The notes under the pieces were generated by a model. That model saw nothing but the letters and a program-made list of their open reading frames with translations, was not told where the DNA came from and ran no database searches. From contig NZ_CALMZC010000015.1 in NCBI RefSeq assembly GCF_937873765.1, positions 124,001 through 188,000 of the forward strand: a DNA stretch of 64,000 nucleotides, read 5' to 3'. Positions within the stretch are counted from its first letter, which is position 1, and the number at the start of each line of letters is the position of its first letter. Positions 45,360 to 55,312 of the stretch are shown in pieces. The DNA comes from an uncultured Thiothrix sp. (GTDB lineage Bacteria > Pseudomonadota > Gammaproteobacteria > Thiotrichales > Thiotrichaceae). The translations under genes were made by a program, and so were the position numbers.

Positions 45360-46038
45360 TACCTCTAGTGATGCTTGCTCTGCTGCGGTAATGACCGACA
45401 CCACTTGTTTTACCGCGTTTGAACTCACACCACGCGCGCATACCCAATTAATTTTGCCGATGGTGGAGTCGGTCTTAAAGCAGGCTAATTTAGAGTTAGC
45501 TCAGGTGGATGCGATTGCTTTTGGGCGTGGGCCGGGAGCTTTTACGGGCGTGCGCATTGCAACCGGTGTTGCTCAAGGCCTAGCCTTGGCGGCGAATAAA
45601 TTAGTATTGCCCATTTCAAGCTTAGCGGCCTTGGCGCAACAGGCTTATCAGCAGTTACAAGCACAGAAAATTTTAGTCGCCTTAGATGCACGCATGGGTG
45701 AAGTCTACTGGGGTGTTTTTCAAGTAGTGGCGGGGCAAGTACAGTTGCAAGCGGAAGAACAAGTCTTAACTCCGAATGCGATTGAGTTACCTAAGGATGT
45801 TGGCTGGGTCGCAGTCGGGAGTGGTTGGTCGGCTTATCCTGAGTTAGCCGAGCGTGCGGCAGGTTTAGTGACAGCAACTTGTGCAGATTGGCTACCTTCA
45901 GCGGAATTTATTGCGCAGTTAGCTTGGCAAGACTACCAAGCGGGGCGTGCGATACCTGCTGAGCAAGCACAACCCATCTATTTAAGAAATAAAATTGCTC
46001 AAACCACTCAAGAGCGTTTGGCACTAAAAACCCGCTAA
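45340..46038 (+). CDS. tsaB: tRNA threonylcarbamoyladenosine protein TsaB
   Basis: 232 residues. ASKHA-like fold with MPLLALDTSSDACSAAV and GRGPGAFTGVRIATGVAQG. Works with TsaD and TsaE to make t6A37 in ANN-decoding tRNAs. It starts inside the end of yoaA. Its stop overlaps the convergent recJ stop by four bases. Confidence 0.95.
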   Translation: MPLLALDTSSDACSAAVMTDTTCFTAFELTPRAHTQLILPMVESVLKQANLELAQVDAIAFGRGPGAFTGVRIATGVAQGLALAANKLVLPISSLAALAQQAYQQLQAQKILVALDARMGEVYWGVFQVVAGQVQLQAEEQVLTPNAIELPKDVGWVAVGSGWSAYPELAERAAGLVTATCADWLPSAEFIAQLAWQDYQAGRAIPAEQAQPIYLRNKIAQTTQERLALKTR

Positions 46039-47804
46039 GCTGTCGCTGTTTTCGGTATCACATGAGCGACCATGAGTTGTAAGGAGCGCTCATTACGATA
46101 TTCATTCACGCTCAATTTGTAAATTAACTGTACGCGTTCACCTTCAGCAGGCCATTGCCGCAAATCCGCAAAGAAGTGCATGGCTGTAACGGCTGAAACT
46201 AAACTCGGTTCGGCATAAATCGGAATGAGGGTAGCGCGTACATGCAAATCTTTGAGAATTTGCAGTTTTTTGACCTCAAACTCACCTTCAAATTGCGGCT
46301 CAGGGAACCATTGACCCCAAGGCGCCAAAGCATGCAGTTGTTCGGCGGTATTCAAATTCAGTTCTTGTGGGCTGAGATGACCATCGGTGTAGACAGTTTC
46401 GCGGAAGGTATCGGGCTTAGTCTGACGATTCACTGCAGCAATCATGCTGGTTTGGAATTGCTGGAAATGTTCAGATGGCAAAGTTAAGCCTGCCGCCATC
46501 GCATGCCCGCCGAAGCGCTGGATCATGCCCGGATGCTGGGTTGCCACTTCATCAATTAAATCACGTAAATGTAAGCCTTCAATGCAACGCCCAGAACCTT
46601 TCAGCAAACCATCTTCGGAGTTAGCAAACACAATGACTGGACGGTGATAGCGATCTTTAATCCGTGAGGCCAAAATACCAATGACTCCTTCATGCCAATC
46701 TGCCTGATGCAGGCACATAATCGGTGGCAAATGAGTATCTCGTTCAAAACCTAAAGCTTGCATGATGCGCTCGGCATCTTCTTTCATATCCGCTTCAATT
46801 TGGCGACGGTCATGATTGAGGCTATCTAGTTGCAAAGCTAATCGTGCTGCTTCTTTGGGGTCATCGGTTAGTAAGCAGCAGATACCTACCGCCATATCCG
46901 CCAAACGCCCTGCCGCATTTAATCGGGGGCCGCAGGCGAAACCAAAATCACTACTCACGACCCGCTTGGGATCTTTTTTTGCTACGGTGAGTAAAGCTTG
47001 AACTCCAGCATGGGCTGCACCGGAGCGAATCCGCCGCAAACCTTGCTCCACTAAAATTCGATTATTCGCATCTAGTGGTACGACATCCGCCACCGTGCCT
47101 AAAGCGACTAAATCCAACAAACTCACCATATTCGGTTCAGGCAAGTTCTGTTTAGCAAAATAGTTTTGTGCAATGAGTTCTTGTTTTAAGGCGAGCATCA
47201 CATAAAAAGCAACCCCGACTCCGGCTAAGGCTTTGGAGGGGAATTGATCTTCTGGCTGATTCGGATTAACCATCACATCACTCGCCGGTAGTTGCTGGCC
47301 GGGTAAATGATGATCGGTAATGAGGGTTTTAATCCCTAAAGCATGCGCGGCTTCAACCCCTTCAATACTAGAGACACCATTATCTACGGTCATCAAGAGC
47401 CACGGCTGATAAGGCTTAGCTAGTTCTACAATCGCTGGGGTTAAACCATAGCCATATTTAAAGCGGTCAGGGACTAAGAAATCGACCGCTTGATGCCCAC
47501 ACAGATGTAAAGCACGAATACATAAAGCAGTCGCGGTCGCGCCATCCGCATCATAATCACCCACAATCAGGATTTGATGCTGATTGATAATCGCCTCAGC
47601 CAATAATTGTGCCGCCGCTTTAACGTTTTTTAAGCTTGAAACGGGGTGCAATTGCTTTAACACAAAGTTTAGTTCGTCACTGTGGTTAATTCCGCGCGCA
47701 GCCAGAATACGCTTAATGAGCGGCGGATAGCTACTATTAGTATCATGCAAGATAGCGCCAGTATAAGGGCGCGCTTGAATCTGTTTAGCTGTGAAATAAG
47801 ACAT
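46035..47804 (-). CDS. recJ: Single-strand DNA exonuclease RecJ
   Basis: 589 residues, the usual length. 5'-3' exonuclease of recombination and mismatch repair. DHH-family motifs are VGDYDADGATAT, TVDNGVSS, TDHHLPG and the DHHA1 region RFGGHAMAAGL. Manganese-binding Asp/His residues are intact. Single transcription unit. Confidence 0.96.
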   Translation of the reverse strand: MSYFTAKQIQARPYTGAILHDTNSSYPPLIKRILAARGINHSDELNFVLKQLHPVSSLKNVKAAAQLLAEAIINQHQILIVGDYDADGATATALCIRALHLCGHQAVDFLVPDRFKYGYGLTPAIVELAKPYQPWLLMTVDNGVSSIEGVEAAHALGIKTLITDHHLPGQQLPASDVMVNPNQPEDQFPSKALAGVGVAFYVMLALKQELIAQNYFAKQNLPEPNMVSLLDLVALGTVADVVPLDANNRILVEQGLRRIRSGAAHAGVQALLTVAKKDPKRVVSSDFGFACGPRLNAAGRLADMAVGICCLLTDDPKEAARLALQLDSLNHDRRQIEADMKEDAERIMQALGFERDTHLPPIMCLHQADWHEGVIGILASRIKDRYHRPVIVFANSEDGLLKGSGRCIEGLHLRDLIDEVATQHPGMIQRFGGHAMAAGLTLPSEHFQQFQTSMIAAVNRQTKPDTFRETVYTDGHLSPQELNLNTAEQLHALAPWGQWFPEPQFEGEFEVKKLQILKDLHVRATLIPIYAEPSLVSAVTAMHFFADLRQWPAEGERVQLIYKLSVNEYRNERSLQLMVAHVIPKTATA

Positions 47805-47968
47805 AGTGGGTCTGAGTTAGGAATGCCGCTTAAGTCTAACATGGGGCGAATGGAAGGTCTTGGCCTGATTCGCATGCACCCTTATCTAGCATAATGGCTG
47901 GAATTCTGCTGCTTGTCCGCTGAGACTAAGGGATAATCTGCAGTTTTGCTAATCATCGGAAATCGTTC

Positions 47969-48880
47969 ATGCCAAATACTCGCCAAGCACTAGATGGAAA
48001 AGCCATGGGCATCATGGTCTTGCTGTGTATGCTCTGGGGTGTACAGCAATCGCATTTGAAAGCCGTGGTGGATGAGATTAGCCTGATGTTGTTGATTGCT
48101 TTGCGTTCAGGGCTGAGTGCCTTATTAGTGGCTGGCTTGATGCATTATCGGCAAGAACGTATGAATCTTGCGCAAAACTGGAAGCCGGGTTTGGTGGTGG
48201 GCTTACTGTTCGCGGTTGAGTTCGTGTTTGTGGCAGAGGGCTTACGCTACACGGCTGCTTCGCACATGATTGTTTTAGTGTATACCGCACCGATTTTTGT
48301 GGCTTTGGGGATGCATTGGCTATTTCCTGCCGAGCGCTTAGCCGCCGTGCAATGGGTGGGTGTGCTCTTAGCTTTTGTTGGTATTGGTGTTACTTTCTTA
48401 GGGCATGAGCAACCCAGCACTGGGAGCAATATGCTTTGGGGTGATTTTTTAGGCTTATTAAGCGGTTTAGCTTGGGGTTTAACTACTTTAGTGGTGCGTG
48501 CCTCAAGCCTTGCCAATGCGCCTGCAACTGAAACTTTGCAGTATCAACTGGTCGCTACTTTTATTCTGTTACTCATTGTTGCTTTGGTAACGGGACAGGC
48601 AGAATTTAATCCGACTCCTGTTGTTTGGGCAAGCTTAGCTTTTCAGGGTATTTTAGTATCCTTTGCGAGTTTTTTAATTTGGTTTGCTCTCCTGCGCCGC
48701 TATATGGCTGCCCAATTGGGGATTTTCTCGTTTTTGACGCCGCTGTTTGGGGTTTTATTTGGAGTGGTTTTATTAAATGAATCCTTAGAACTGCATTTTA
48801 TTATAGGCGCGGTGATGGTGTTGCTGGGTTTGGTGGTGGTGAGTGGGTATGGGTGGTTTGTGGGGTGGCGGGGGAAGTAA
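47969..48880 (+). CDS. EamA/DMT-type transporter
   Basis: 303 residues, ten predicted helices as two EamA halves (first about 13-145, second about 155-295). Characteristic ends of each half are ALRSGLSALLVAG and FLTPLFGVLFGVVLLNESLEL. Probable exporter of a metabolite or amino acid; the substrate is unknown. Downstream is the broken HNH gene, convergent. Confidence 0.88.
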   Translation: MPNTRQALDGKAMGIMVLLCMLWGVQQSHLKAVVDEISLMLLIALRSGLSALLVAGLMHYRQERMNLAQNWKPGLVVGLLFAVEFVFVAEGLRYTAASHMIVLVYTAPIFVALGMHWLFPAERLAAVQWVGVLLAFVGIGVTFLGHEQPSTGSNMLWGDFLGLLSGLAWGLTTLVVRASSLANAPATETLQYQLVATFILLLIVALVTGQAEFNPTPVVWASLAFQGILVSFASFLIWFALLRRYMAAQLGIFSFLTPLFGVLFGVVLLNESLELHFIIGAVMVLLGLVVVSGYGWFVGWRGK

Positions 48881-48967
48881 GTTTAGCGCTCTTAGTAGTC
48901 AAATAAAAATATGTTGAATATGAGGAGAACAGCTAAATCAAGATGTTTTCGCGTGTGGGCAAATAAC

Positions 48968-49873
48968 CTATTTGGAGACACCATACCTGCCTTGGAATAC
49001 TTCACGAATATGCCAATTTGTAAATTCAGTTTTTGGTGAATATAGCGTATTGCGCGGTTTCAGGAGGGGTTTGCCGTCGAAATTAAGAACCCAGTTCTGA
49101 AAACCACCATGCCCGTTTACTTTTTCTGATATGACAATTTTCTGTTCATTGGAAATGGCCAAAGCACCACGATCGAGTAGTTTATGGTGTAAAGAGCAAA
49201 GCGCTAAGCCATTGCTTTCAATATCGGGGCTACCTGCTTGAAACCATTTGATGTGCGCCGCTTCCAGTGCGATTGGCGTGTTTTCCATGCGCACACTGAA
49301 ATTGCAAATAGCACAACGATAATCGTAAGCCTCTAGTATGAGGCGACGAAAGCTTGGATCACGCTTAGTACGTTTTTGTGGGCTGAGTTGTGGGATTGCT
49401 TCAAAATCTAAGCCGACTTCATCCAAAATATCTTGATGGACAGAGAGTGGGAAATTGTCCTCCAACAATTGCATCGCTACTTCTTGTAGAAGGACTGGAT
49501 TAGTTTTTAACAGATCATAGACCTCTTGGGTGAAGCCTACTTCAATGTGCTTATCGCGCAAATACTTTCTACTGACACTGCTGGATGTGGTCAAAACACC
49601 ACTACAGTGTGGCATTTCCCAAATCAAATCAGATTGCAAATGTCAGAATGGTAGTTCGGGGTAATAATTGGCTCTACTGGGGCCAAAGTCTTGCAGCAAC
49701 TGGGTAAGCTTGGTATCAATCTGATCAAATGGAATTAAACGTGGTGAGTCTGTATGGATACGCCCTAAGGCTAGTAGCAATAGTAAAGGCTCATGTGGGG
49801 CGCGTTGGTCACCTTTCTTCCAAACGTTTAACGTGGTAATGCGGGTGATGAGTTCTTGTTCGTTTATTAACAT
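48968..49873 (-). pseudogene. HNH restriction-type endonuclease interrupted by a TGA
   Basis: One reading frame split by a TGA at 49643-49645. The part before it begins MLINEQELITRITTLNVWKKGDQRAPHEPLLLLLALGR (N-terminal modified-DNA-binding-type domain; only the motif KGDQRAPHEPLLLLLALG is meant) and ends ANYYPELPF. After the stop the same frame continues HLQSDLIWEM, matching the family's PFWxLQxD pattern, so TGG (Trp) became TGA. The C-terminal half carries HNH: YRCAICNF, LEAAHIKWF, NGLALCSLHHKLLDRGAL. These enzymes cut modified (for example phosphorothioated) DNA. A reinitiated C-terminal fragment from TTG 49639 is possible. Confidence 0.85.
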
Positions 49874-49961
49874 AACTCATTATCATTTAGTTGTGCAGAT
49901 TATACGCCATCTTGCGATTTATTTTGCAGCGCAAAGGTGATGAAAGCAGAACAATTGGGCA

Positions 49962-50522
49962 TCAACGTAAGAACGTGTAAAGTTCATCCACCACCATTTC
50001 CAACCCAACAGAAACGAGTGTAAAAGTTTTGCCCTCGGTGTAACTTTCCTTGAGCCACGCGTTGCTGCGACGGTAAATTTCCACGTAAGGCGTGTCCTGC
50101 GAACACAGCACGTATTCCTGTAAGGTCGGAATCATCCGATAACCTGCCAGTTTTTCCGTGCGGTCTTTACGTGCTGTGCTGCCGGATAATACTTCAATCA
50201 CCAGACATGGCGATTGATTAAAATGCGATGCGGTTTCATCTTCACACGTCACCTGCACATCAGGGTAGTAATAACGGGTATCGTTGAATGCTTGAATTTC
50301 AACCTTCATATCCGACTGGAATACTTGGCAACGACTGCCGCGCAGGTGCAGAAATAACAAACCAGCAAAAGCCATCGACAATTGATTATGCCCGCGACTC
50401 GCCCCCGCCATCGCGTAAATCTGCCCATTCACATACTCGTATTTCTGCCCATCCGGACGGTCGTTTTCCCCTAATAAATATTCTTCCGGGGACACATAAG
50501 ATGACTTCGGTAAGACACTCAT
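49962..50522 (-). CDS. Uma2 family (DUF820) putative endonuclease
   Basis: 186 residues. PD-(D/E)XK-like fold with YVSPEEYLLGE, KYEYVNGQIYAMAGASRGHNQL, YYYPDVQVTCED and CLVIEVLSGSTARKDRTEKLAGY, including Asp and Glu-x-x positions of the predicted catalytic centre. Very common in cyanobacteria and filamentous sulfur bacteria; the biological role is uncertain. It follows the HNH remnant on the same strand but separated by 90 bases. Confidence 0.9.
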   Translation of the reverse strand: MSVLPKSSYVSPEEYLLGENDRPDGQKYEYVNGQIYAMAGASRGHNQLSMAFAGLLFLHLRGSRCQVFQSDMKVEIQAFNDTRYYYPDVQVTCEDETASHFNQSPCLVIEVLSGSTARKDRTEKLAGYRMIPTLQEYVLCSQDTPYVEIYRRSNAWLKESYTEGKTFTLVSVGLEMVVDELYTFLR

Positions 50523-50649
50523 CGCACTGACTCCTACATAAAGGACTTAAAGCTCACCACACAGTTTCATCTTCACGGTTTTTGGCAAGCAATTCAAATG
50601 ATCTGAGGAAAACCCACAATGCACGTTGATTACTGGCACAAGAAGCCGC

Positions 50650-51063
50650 TCAATCTGCTTGTGCAGGCTTTCTCAAAGCCCGCTTCTTACCCTGTTCATC
50701 AATCGCCACATAGACAAAATCAGCCTCTGTCACTTGAAATAAATCTGACTCTGGATCACGCCAAGCAGGTTTGACCCAAGTTTGTAGATGAATCGTGAGG
50801 GAGGTAGTACCGGTGTGGACAAGGGAACCATAACAAGCGACTACATCGCCGACTTTGACGGGGCGGATAAATTTCATCGCATTCACCGCAATAGTAGCAA
50901 CGCGGCCTTGAGCTAGCTCTTTGGCCATAATGCCACCCGAAATATCCATTTGTGCCATAATCCAGCCGCCAAAAATATCGCCATTGGGATTAGTGTCTGC
51001 AGGCATGGCGACGGTACGCAATAATAAATGCCCTTTGGGTTGTAGGTCTTGAGTCTCGTCCAT
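50650..51063 (-). CDS. yciA: Acyl-CoA thioesterase YciA
   Basis: 137 residues. Hotdog fold with TNPNGDIFGGWIMAQMDISGG, the YciA/BACH signature with catalytic Asp, and MKFIRPVKVGDVV. It hydrolyses short to long acyl-CoAs in the cytoplasm. Single gene, divergent from the DUF1343 gene. Confidence 0.93.
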   Translation of the reverse strand: MDETQDLQPKGHLLLRTVAMPADTNPNGDIFGGWIMAQMDISGGIMAKELAQGRVATIAVNAMKFIRPVKVGDVVACYGSLVHTGTTSLTIHLQTWVKPAWRDPESDLFQVTEADFVYVAIDEQGKKRALRKPAQAD

Positions 51064-51190
51064 TCTAAAAATCCTAGTCAGGGTAGTTTAAGGCTGCTAT
51101 CTAAACACAGCTATTCACTGCTCGCTAGGCTTCAGACGCTATTCCTTGTAAAGTACGCGCCTGATTAAAGGGCTAAGTGCTGAGGCTGTA

Positions 51191-52393
51191 ATGCTATTTG
51201 GAATTGATCGTTTTCTCACAGAACCGAAGTTAAGAGCCGCTTTACAGGGCAAACGTGTAGCTTTGCTTGCGCATCCTGCTTCGGTCACTGCTGATTTAAC
51301 GCACTCTTTGGATGCTTTGGCAGCGCTCGATGATATTTGCTTAAGCGCTGCTTTTGGCCCACAGCATGGCATTAAAGGCGATAAGCAAGACAATATGATG
51401 GAGTCGCCGGATTTCCTTGATCCGCAGTATCAGATTCCGGTGTTTAGCTTATATGGTGAAGTACGCCGCCCGACCGCAGCGATGCTGGATACGTTTGATG
51501 TTTTGCTGGTGGATTTACAGGATTTAGGTTGTCGAATTTATACCTTTATCACGACTTTAGCTTATGTGTTAGAAGCGGCTGCACAAACTGGAAAAGCCGT
51601 TTGGGTCTTAGATCGTCCCAATCCAGCAGGACGACCTGTAGAAGGCTTAAGTTTGCGCAGAGGTTGGGAAAGTTTTGTCGGTGTAGCACCCATGCCGATG
51701 CGGCATGGTATGACGATGGGCGAACTGGGGTTGTGGTTTATTAATGAATTAAAGCTCGATGTCGATTATCAAGTGATCACTATGCACGGCTGGCAACCGG
51801 GCTTAGGTGCGGGTTTTGGCTGGCCTTTAGGTGAGCGCACTTGGATTAATCCAAGTCCCAATGCACCGAATCTATGGATGGCACGTTGCTATGCAGGTAC
51901 GGTGATGTTGGAGGGAACAACGTTATCTGAGGGGCGCGGTACGACGCGGCCTTTAGAGCTGTTTGGTGCACCCGATATCAATCCCAAAGCCCTTTTGAAG
52001 CTGATGCATGAGCTAGCACCTGAATGGTTAGCTGGTTGCCGGTTACGTGAGTGTTGGTTTGAACCGACTTTCCATAAGCATGTGGGCAAACTCTGTGCAG
52101 GTGTGCAGATTCATGTGGAAGATTCAAGCTATCAGCATCAACGCTTTAAACCTTGGCGTCTGCAGGCTTTAGCCTTCAAAGCCTTACGTTTATTACAAGC
52201 CGATTACCCCTTATGGCGTGATTTTCCTTATGAATATGAGCTGGATAAGCTGGCTATCGATGTGATCAATGGTTCGCCCTTATTGCGAGAGTGGGTGGAT
52301 GATCCAGTAGCGGCGATAGCTGATTTAGAAGGTTTAGCAGAAGTCGATGAGCGCGCATGGCTAGAGCAGCGTCAGCCTTATCTATTGTATTAA
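51191..52393 (+). CDS. DUF1343 (NamZ-like exo-N-acetylmuramidase) protein
   Basis: 400 residues. Opens MLFGIDRFLTEPKLRAALQGK; core motifs are SAAFGPQHGIKGD, DVLLVDLQDLGCRIYTFITT, WVLDRPNPAGRPVEG and LEGTTLSEGRGTTRPLELF. In Bacillus subtilis the DUF1343 enzyme NamZ removes terminal MurNAc from peptidoglycan fragments. This copy has no signal peptide, which points to use on recycled muropeptides in the cytoplasm or to a different role (inference). An SMR exporter gene follows after ten bases. Confidence 0.88.
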   Translation: MLFGIDRFLTEPKLRAALQGKRVALLAHPASVTADLTHSLDALAALDDICLSAAFGPQHGIKGDKQDNMMESPDFLDPQYQIPVFSLYGEVRRPTAAMLDTFDVLLVDLQDLGCRIYTFITTLAYVLEAAAQTGKAVWVLDRPNPAGRPVEGLSLRRGWESFVGVAPMPMRHGMTMGELGLWFINELKLDVDYQVITMHGWQPGLGAGFGWPLGERTWINPSPNAPNLWMARCYAGTVMLEGTTLSEGRGTTRPLELFGAPDINPKALLKLMHELAPEWLAGCRLRECWFEPTFHKHVGKLCAGVQIHVEDSSYQHQRFKPWRLQALAFKALRLLQADYPLWRDFPYEYELDKLAIDVINGSPLLREWVDDPVAAIADLEGLAEVDERAWLEQRQPYLLY

Positions 52394-52403
52394 TTGAGGT
52401 TTT

Positions 52404-52733
52404 ATGTCGTATTTTTATTTGGCGATTGCCATTATCTCTGAAGTCATCGCCACGAGTGCTTTAAGAAACTCAGCGGAGTTCACGAAACTCTGGCCAACTT
52501 TAATCATGATTGCCGCTTATGGCAGTGCGTTTTATTTCATGACTTTGGCGTTGCGTACTATTCCTTTGGGGATTACTTATGCAATTTGGTCAGGGCTTGG
52601 AATTGTGTTGATTAGTTTAGTGGGTGTGGTGTTTTATCACGAGCGCTTGGATTGGCCTGCTGCGTTGGGTATGGGCTTGATTATTGCTGGCGTGTTGGTG
52701 ATTAATTTATTTTCGAAGATGGTGGTGCATTAG
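52404..52733 (+). CDS. Small multidrug resistance (SMR) exporter
   Basis: 109 residues, four helices. The proton-coupling Glu lies in TM1 (AIISEVIATSAL), with LRTIPLGITYAIWSGLGIV typical of EmrE/QacE-type pumps for cationic compounds. It is ten bases after the DUF1343 stop, probably one transcript. Unlike guanidinium exporters, no riboswitch is visible. Confidence 0.92.
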   Translation: MSYFYLAIAIISEVIATSALRNSAEFTKLWPTLIMIAAYGSAFYFMTLALRTIPLGITYAIWSGLGIVLISLVGVVFYHERLDWPAALGMGLIIAGVLVINLFSKMVVH

Positions 52734-52774
52734 CGCTTGCTATTAAATATTTTTTAGATAATCGGTTTTTTATA

Positions 52775-52805
52775 AAGTTAATACCTTAAATACAGGTATT
52801 AACTT
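52775..52805. terminator. Hairpin between SMR and methyltransferase genes
   Basis: Perfect 12-bp stem AAGTTAATACCT/AGGTATTAACTT with a 7-base loop. On the minus strand it is followed by TATAAAAAAC rather than T, and on the plus strand by GCAGG; terminator function is plausible but not certain. Confidence 0.45.
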
Positions 52806-52904
52806 GCAGGTATAAAAGGCTGTATGGCTCATTTAAGTGCTATGCAATTAATAAAAATCCATATCGACACTAATTCAAGGCTGCTGATAAGCACTTATAG
52901 CAGT

Positions 52905-53915
52905 TTAAGTTTTCCTAATAATTAGATCCAAGCTAGATTGATAGAAGCCCTTATGGATTTTTGGGCCTAATTTGATGAGGAGTGACTCAAAAGGGTTTCT
53001 ATTTTTTAAGCTCCATACTGTTTTTGTTAAAAAATTCCGACTTTTTAAGAAATCTGTGAGACTACTGACCACTTCAAGTTGTCCTGTAGGTTTCATTGTC
53101 AGTTCAAACTCATGATAACTTACTCCGCGACCACGCCTTAGAAAATCGAGCATCGAATCATCAGTGATTTTCTGATATAAATCAGCAAAAGGTTTTCGGG
53201 GGCTAAAACGCGAATACGCAAAAGCCAAATCATCCGGCAGCCATGAGTAGAACGGTAGGTGAGCAGTATGTTGATCGTAATGCCAGAGGCGATTAGGCGT
53301 ATCTACTAAGCACCACAAGCTGTCATTAGAGAGCATCTCCCAAGTGTTTTTCATGGCAAGCATGCGCTCATTATGTGTCATATGTTCAAGACAGGCGAAA
53401 AAGATAATAAAGTCAAAATCTTGGCCTGCTAATAAATTATGCACTTCTGTAGAGTTGGCAAGCATCAATTCTACATTTAGGCCATAAACTTCACAGCGCT
53501 TTTTAGCGACGATTAAGCTATCTTCCACTACATCAATCGCAGTCACTTTCGCACCTTGTTCGGCTAAGGCGACTGTTGAAACACCAGTACCACAACCTAT
53601 TTCAAGAATCTTTGAGTTTTCCAATGGGCGCATACTATTCAGCCAAGGAATCACACTAAGACGAAAACTATCAAGCCTTCCTGTCAGATGATCTTTTAAG
53701 TCTTCTTGGCCTGCAACAGAGGTTAGGTAGTTAATATCACTATACCAAGCATCTTGCTGCGTAAAAAAATGTGTTTTTAACGCTGTTTCGATAGTCTCCA
53801 AGCTTTTTTCATCTAAGTATTTGAAGCGAGAGACTACATTCTCGGGGATTTTCGGTGTCAATAAGGATTTTAAAAAATATTTGGTAGAAGATATAGTTGT
53901 TATAGGTTTATTCAC
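52905..53915 (-). CDS. Class I SAM-dependent methyltransferase
   Basis: 336 residues. SAM-binding motif I LEIGCGTGVSTVAL (about residue 105), followed by acidic loop AIDVVEDSL and motif FDFIIFFACLEHM. An N-terminal helical extension of about 95 residues and a C-terminal part of about 100 residues are family-specific and could hold the acceptor site. Substrate unknown. The gene is AT-richer than its neighbours and is flanked by AT-rich non-coding DNA, so horizontal acquisition is possible. Confidence 0.8.
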   Translation of the reverse strand: MNKPITTISSTKYFLKSLLTPKIPENVVSRFKYLDEKSLETIETALKTHFFTQQDAWYSDINYLTSVAGQEDLKDHLTGRLDSFRLSVIPWLNSMRPLENSKILEIGCGTGVSTVALAEQGAKVTAIDVVEDSLIVAKKRCEVYGLNVELMLANSTEVHNLLAGQDFDFIIFFACLEHMTHNERMLAMKNTWEMLSNDSLWCLVDTPNRLWHYDQHTAHLPFYSWLPDDLAFAYSRFSPRKPFADLYQKITDDSMLDFLRRGRGVSYHEFELTMKPTGQLEVVSSLTDFLKSRNFLTKTVWSLKNRNPFESLLIKLGPKIHKGFYQSSLDLIIRKT

Positions 53916-54310
53916 ATTTAATTCTCAGTAATTAAGAGATATGTTAAAAATAAATTTCGTGTTGATTCATCATTGCTAATGTAAAAAATATAATTGTTAG
54001 TGGCTAAGAGAAAATATTTCATGTGCATATTTTTAATATCTACTCTAGATATGTGTAAATTATGAGTATACCTGAAAGTGCTTTATATTTATATTTTCTG
54101 TGAGAAGTGTTAGATTCTTTTTAAGAAAAGAATAATTAACTAGCTAATTGATGCCTAATTAAAAAGGATAAGCAGTTTAATTTTTTGTATGAACGGGTAA
54201 ATGACTGGACTGCCAGATAATAATAATCGGACACCTTGTAGTTCAAACAACTAGCTAATCACTATTGGCCAAGATTTCAAAGAGGACGTGTACAACAGTG
54301 TGATCAAGGG
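53916..54310. other. AT-rich intergenic region without genes
   Basis: 395 bases between the methyltransferase start and the oxidoreductase stop, both on the minus strand. I see no open frame, RNA gene or clear repeat. It should contain the methyltransferase promoter. Confidence 0.4.
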
Positions 54311-55312
54311 TTAAGTCATAGGTAGGGTGACGACGATTTTACCTTTGGCTCTTCCTTGCTCTACATACGCCATCGCTGCTAATGTTTCGTCAAAGGAAAA
54401 AGTACGATCCAATACAGGCTGCAGTAGATCGGCATCATAGAGAGCCGCCAAGGTTTTCAGTTGAGCTCCATTTGCACGCATAAAGAAAAATGAGTAGCGC
54501 ACCCCTAGTTTTTTGGCTTGTGATCGGATCTTGAAGCTTAGTAATGACATCACGGGCTTCAGTAACGGTTTGCCGATTTGCAGCGCGAACCCAGCATCAG
54601 GTGGACCGACAACACTGATTGCGAGCCCGTTAGGTTTAAGCACGGTCAACGACTTGATGAGGTTGTCACCCCCTAGTGAATCAAGCACCACATCATAACC
54701 AGAGAGTAGTTGGGAGAAGTCTAGCTTCGTGTAATCAATCACTTCATCTGCGCCTAGCCTGCGCAATTTCTCCGTATCCTTACCGTTTGCAGTGGTCGCG
54801 ACGAACGCACCGAGATACTTGGCGACTTGTATGGCAGTAGAACCCAAGCCGCCAGCGCCAGCATGAATAAGAATTTTCTGCCCGGGTTTGAGCTGTGCGA
54901 CCTCAACCAGTGCTTGCCATGAGGTCAGTGCCACAAGAGGAACTGCTGCTGATTCTTCCATTGTCAGCGATTTTGGCTTGAGGGCGATATCATCTTGCTC
55001 AATCGCGATGTACTCTGCGAAACTACCGATACGGAGGTCTCGAGGACGGGCGTAAATCTCATCACCAACTTTGTAGCCCTGTACCTCAGCTCCAATCCTT
55101 GTGATAACGCCTGCAACATCATGTCCGAGTACAAAAGGTGTTTTATACTTTAAAAGTAACTTAAACTCGCCGTTGCGAACCATTTTGTCTAGCGGGTTGA
55201 TACTAGCAGCACTCACTCGAACCAAAACATCACGCCGCCCAACACTGGGTTTTGGTATTTCGGCAGCACGGAGGCCATTTTTGCCATATTTATCAACAAT
55301 GAATGCTTTCAT
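54311..55312 (-). CDS. Zinc-free medium-chain NADPH oxidoreductase (quinone reductase-like)
   Basis: 333 residues. GroES-like N-terminus with PFVLGHDVAGVITRIG, then a Rossmann domain with ILIHAGAGGLGSTAIQVAKYLGA (the NADPH loop). The zinc-ligand cysteines of alcohol dehydrogenases are missing, so it belongs to the quinone oxidoreductase/enone reductase branch. Physiological substrate unknown. Single gene, divergent from uvrC. Confidence 0.88.
   Translation of the reverse strand: MKAFIVDKYGKNGLRAAEIPKPSVGRRDVLVRVSAASINPLDKMVRNGEFKLLLKYKTPFVLGHDVAGVITRIGAEVQGYKVGDEIYARPRDLRIGSFAEYIAIEQDDIALKPKSLTMEESAAVPLVALTSWQALVEVAQLKPGQKILIHAGAGGLGSTAIQVAKYLGAFVATTANGKDTEKLRRLGADEVIDYTKLDFSQLLSGYDVVLDSLGGDNLIKSLTVLKPNGLAISVVGPPDAGFALQIGKPLLKPVMSLLSFKIRSQAKKLGVRYSFFFMRANGAQLKTLAALYDADLLQPVLDRTFSFDETLAAMAYVEQGRAKGKIVVTLPMT

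Noticed and set aside
49643-49645. TGA recoding as selenocysteine or tryptophan
   Set aside because: Other genes in the window use TGA as a normal stop (for example the thioesterase ending at 4264), no SECIS-like element is seen, and the family residue here is Trp. A nonsense change is simpler.
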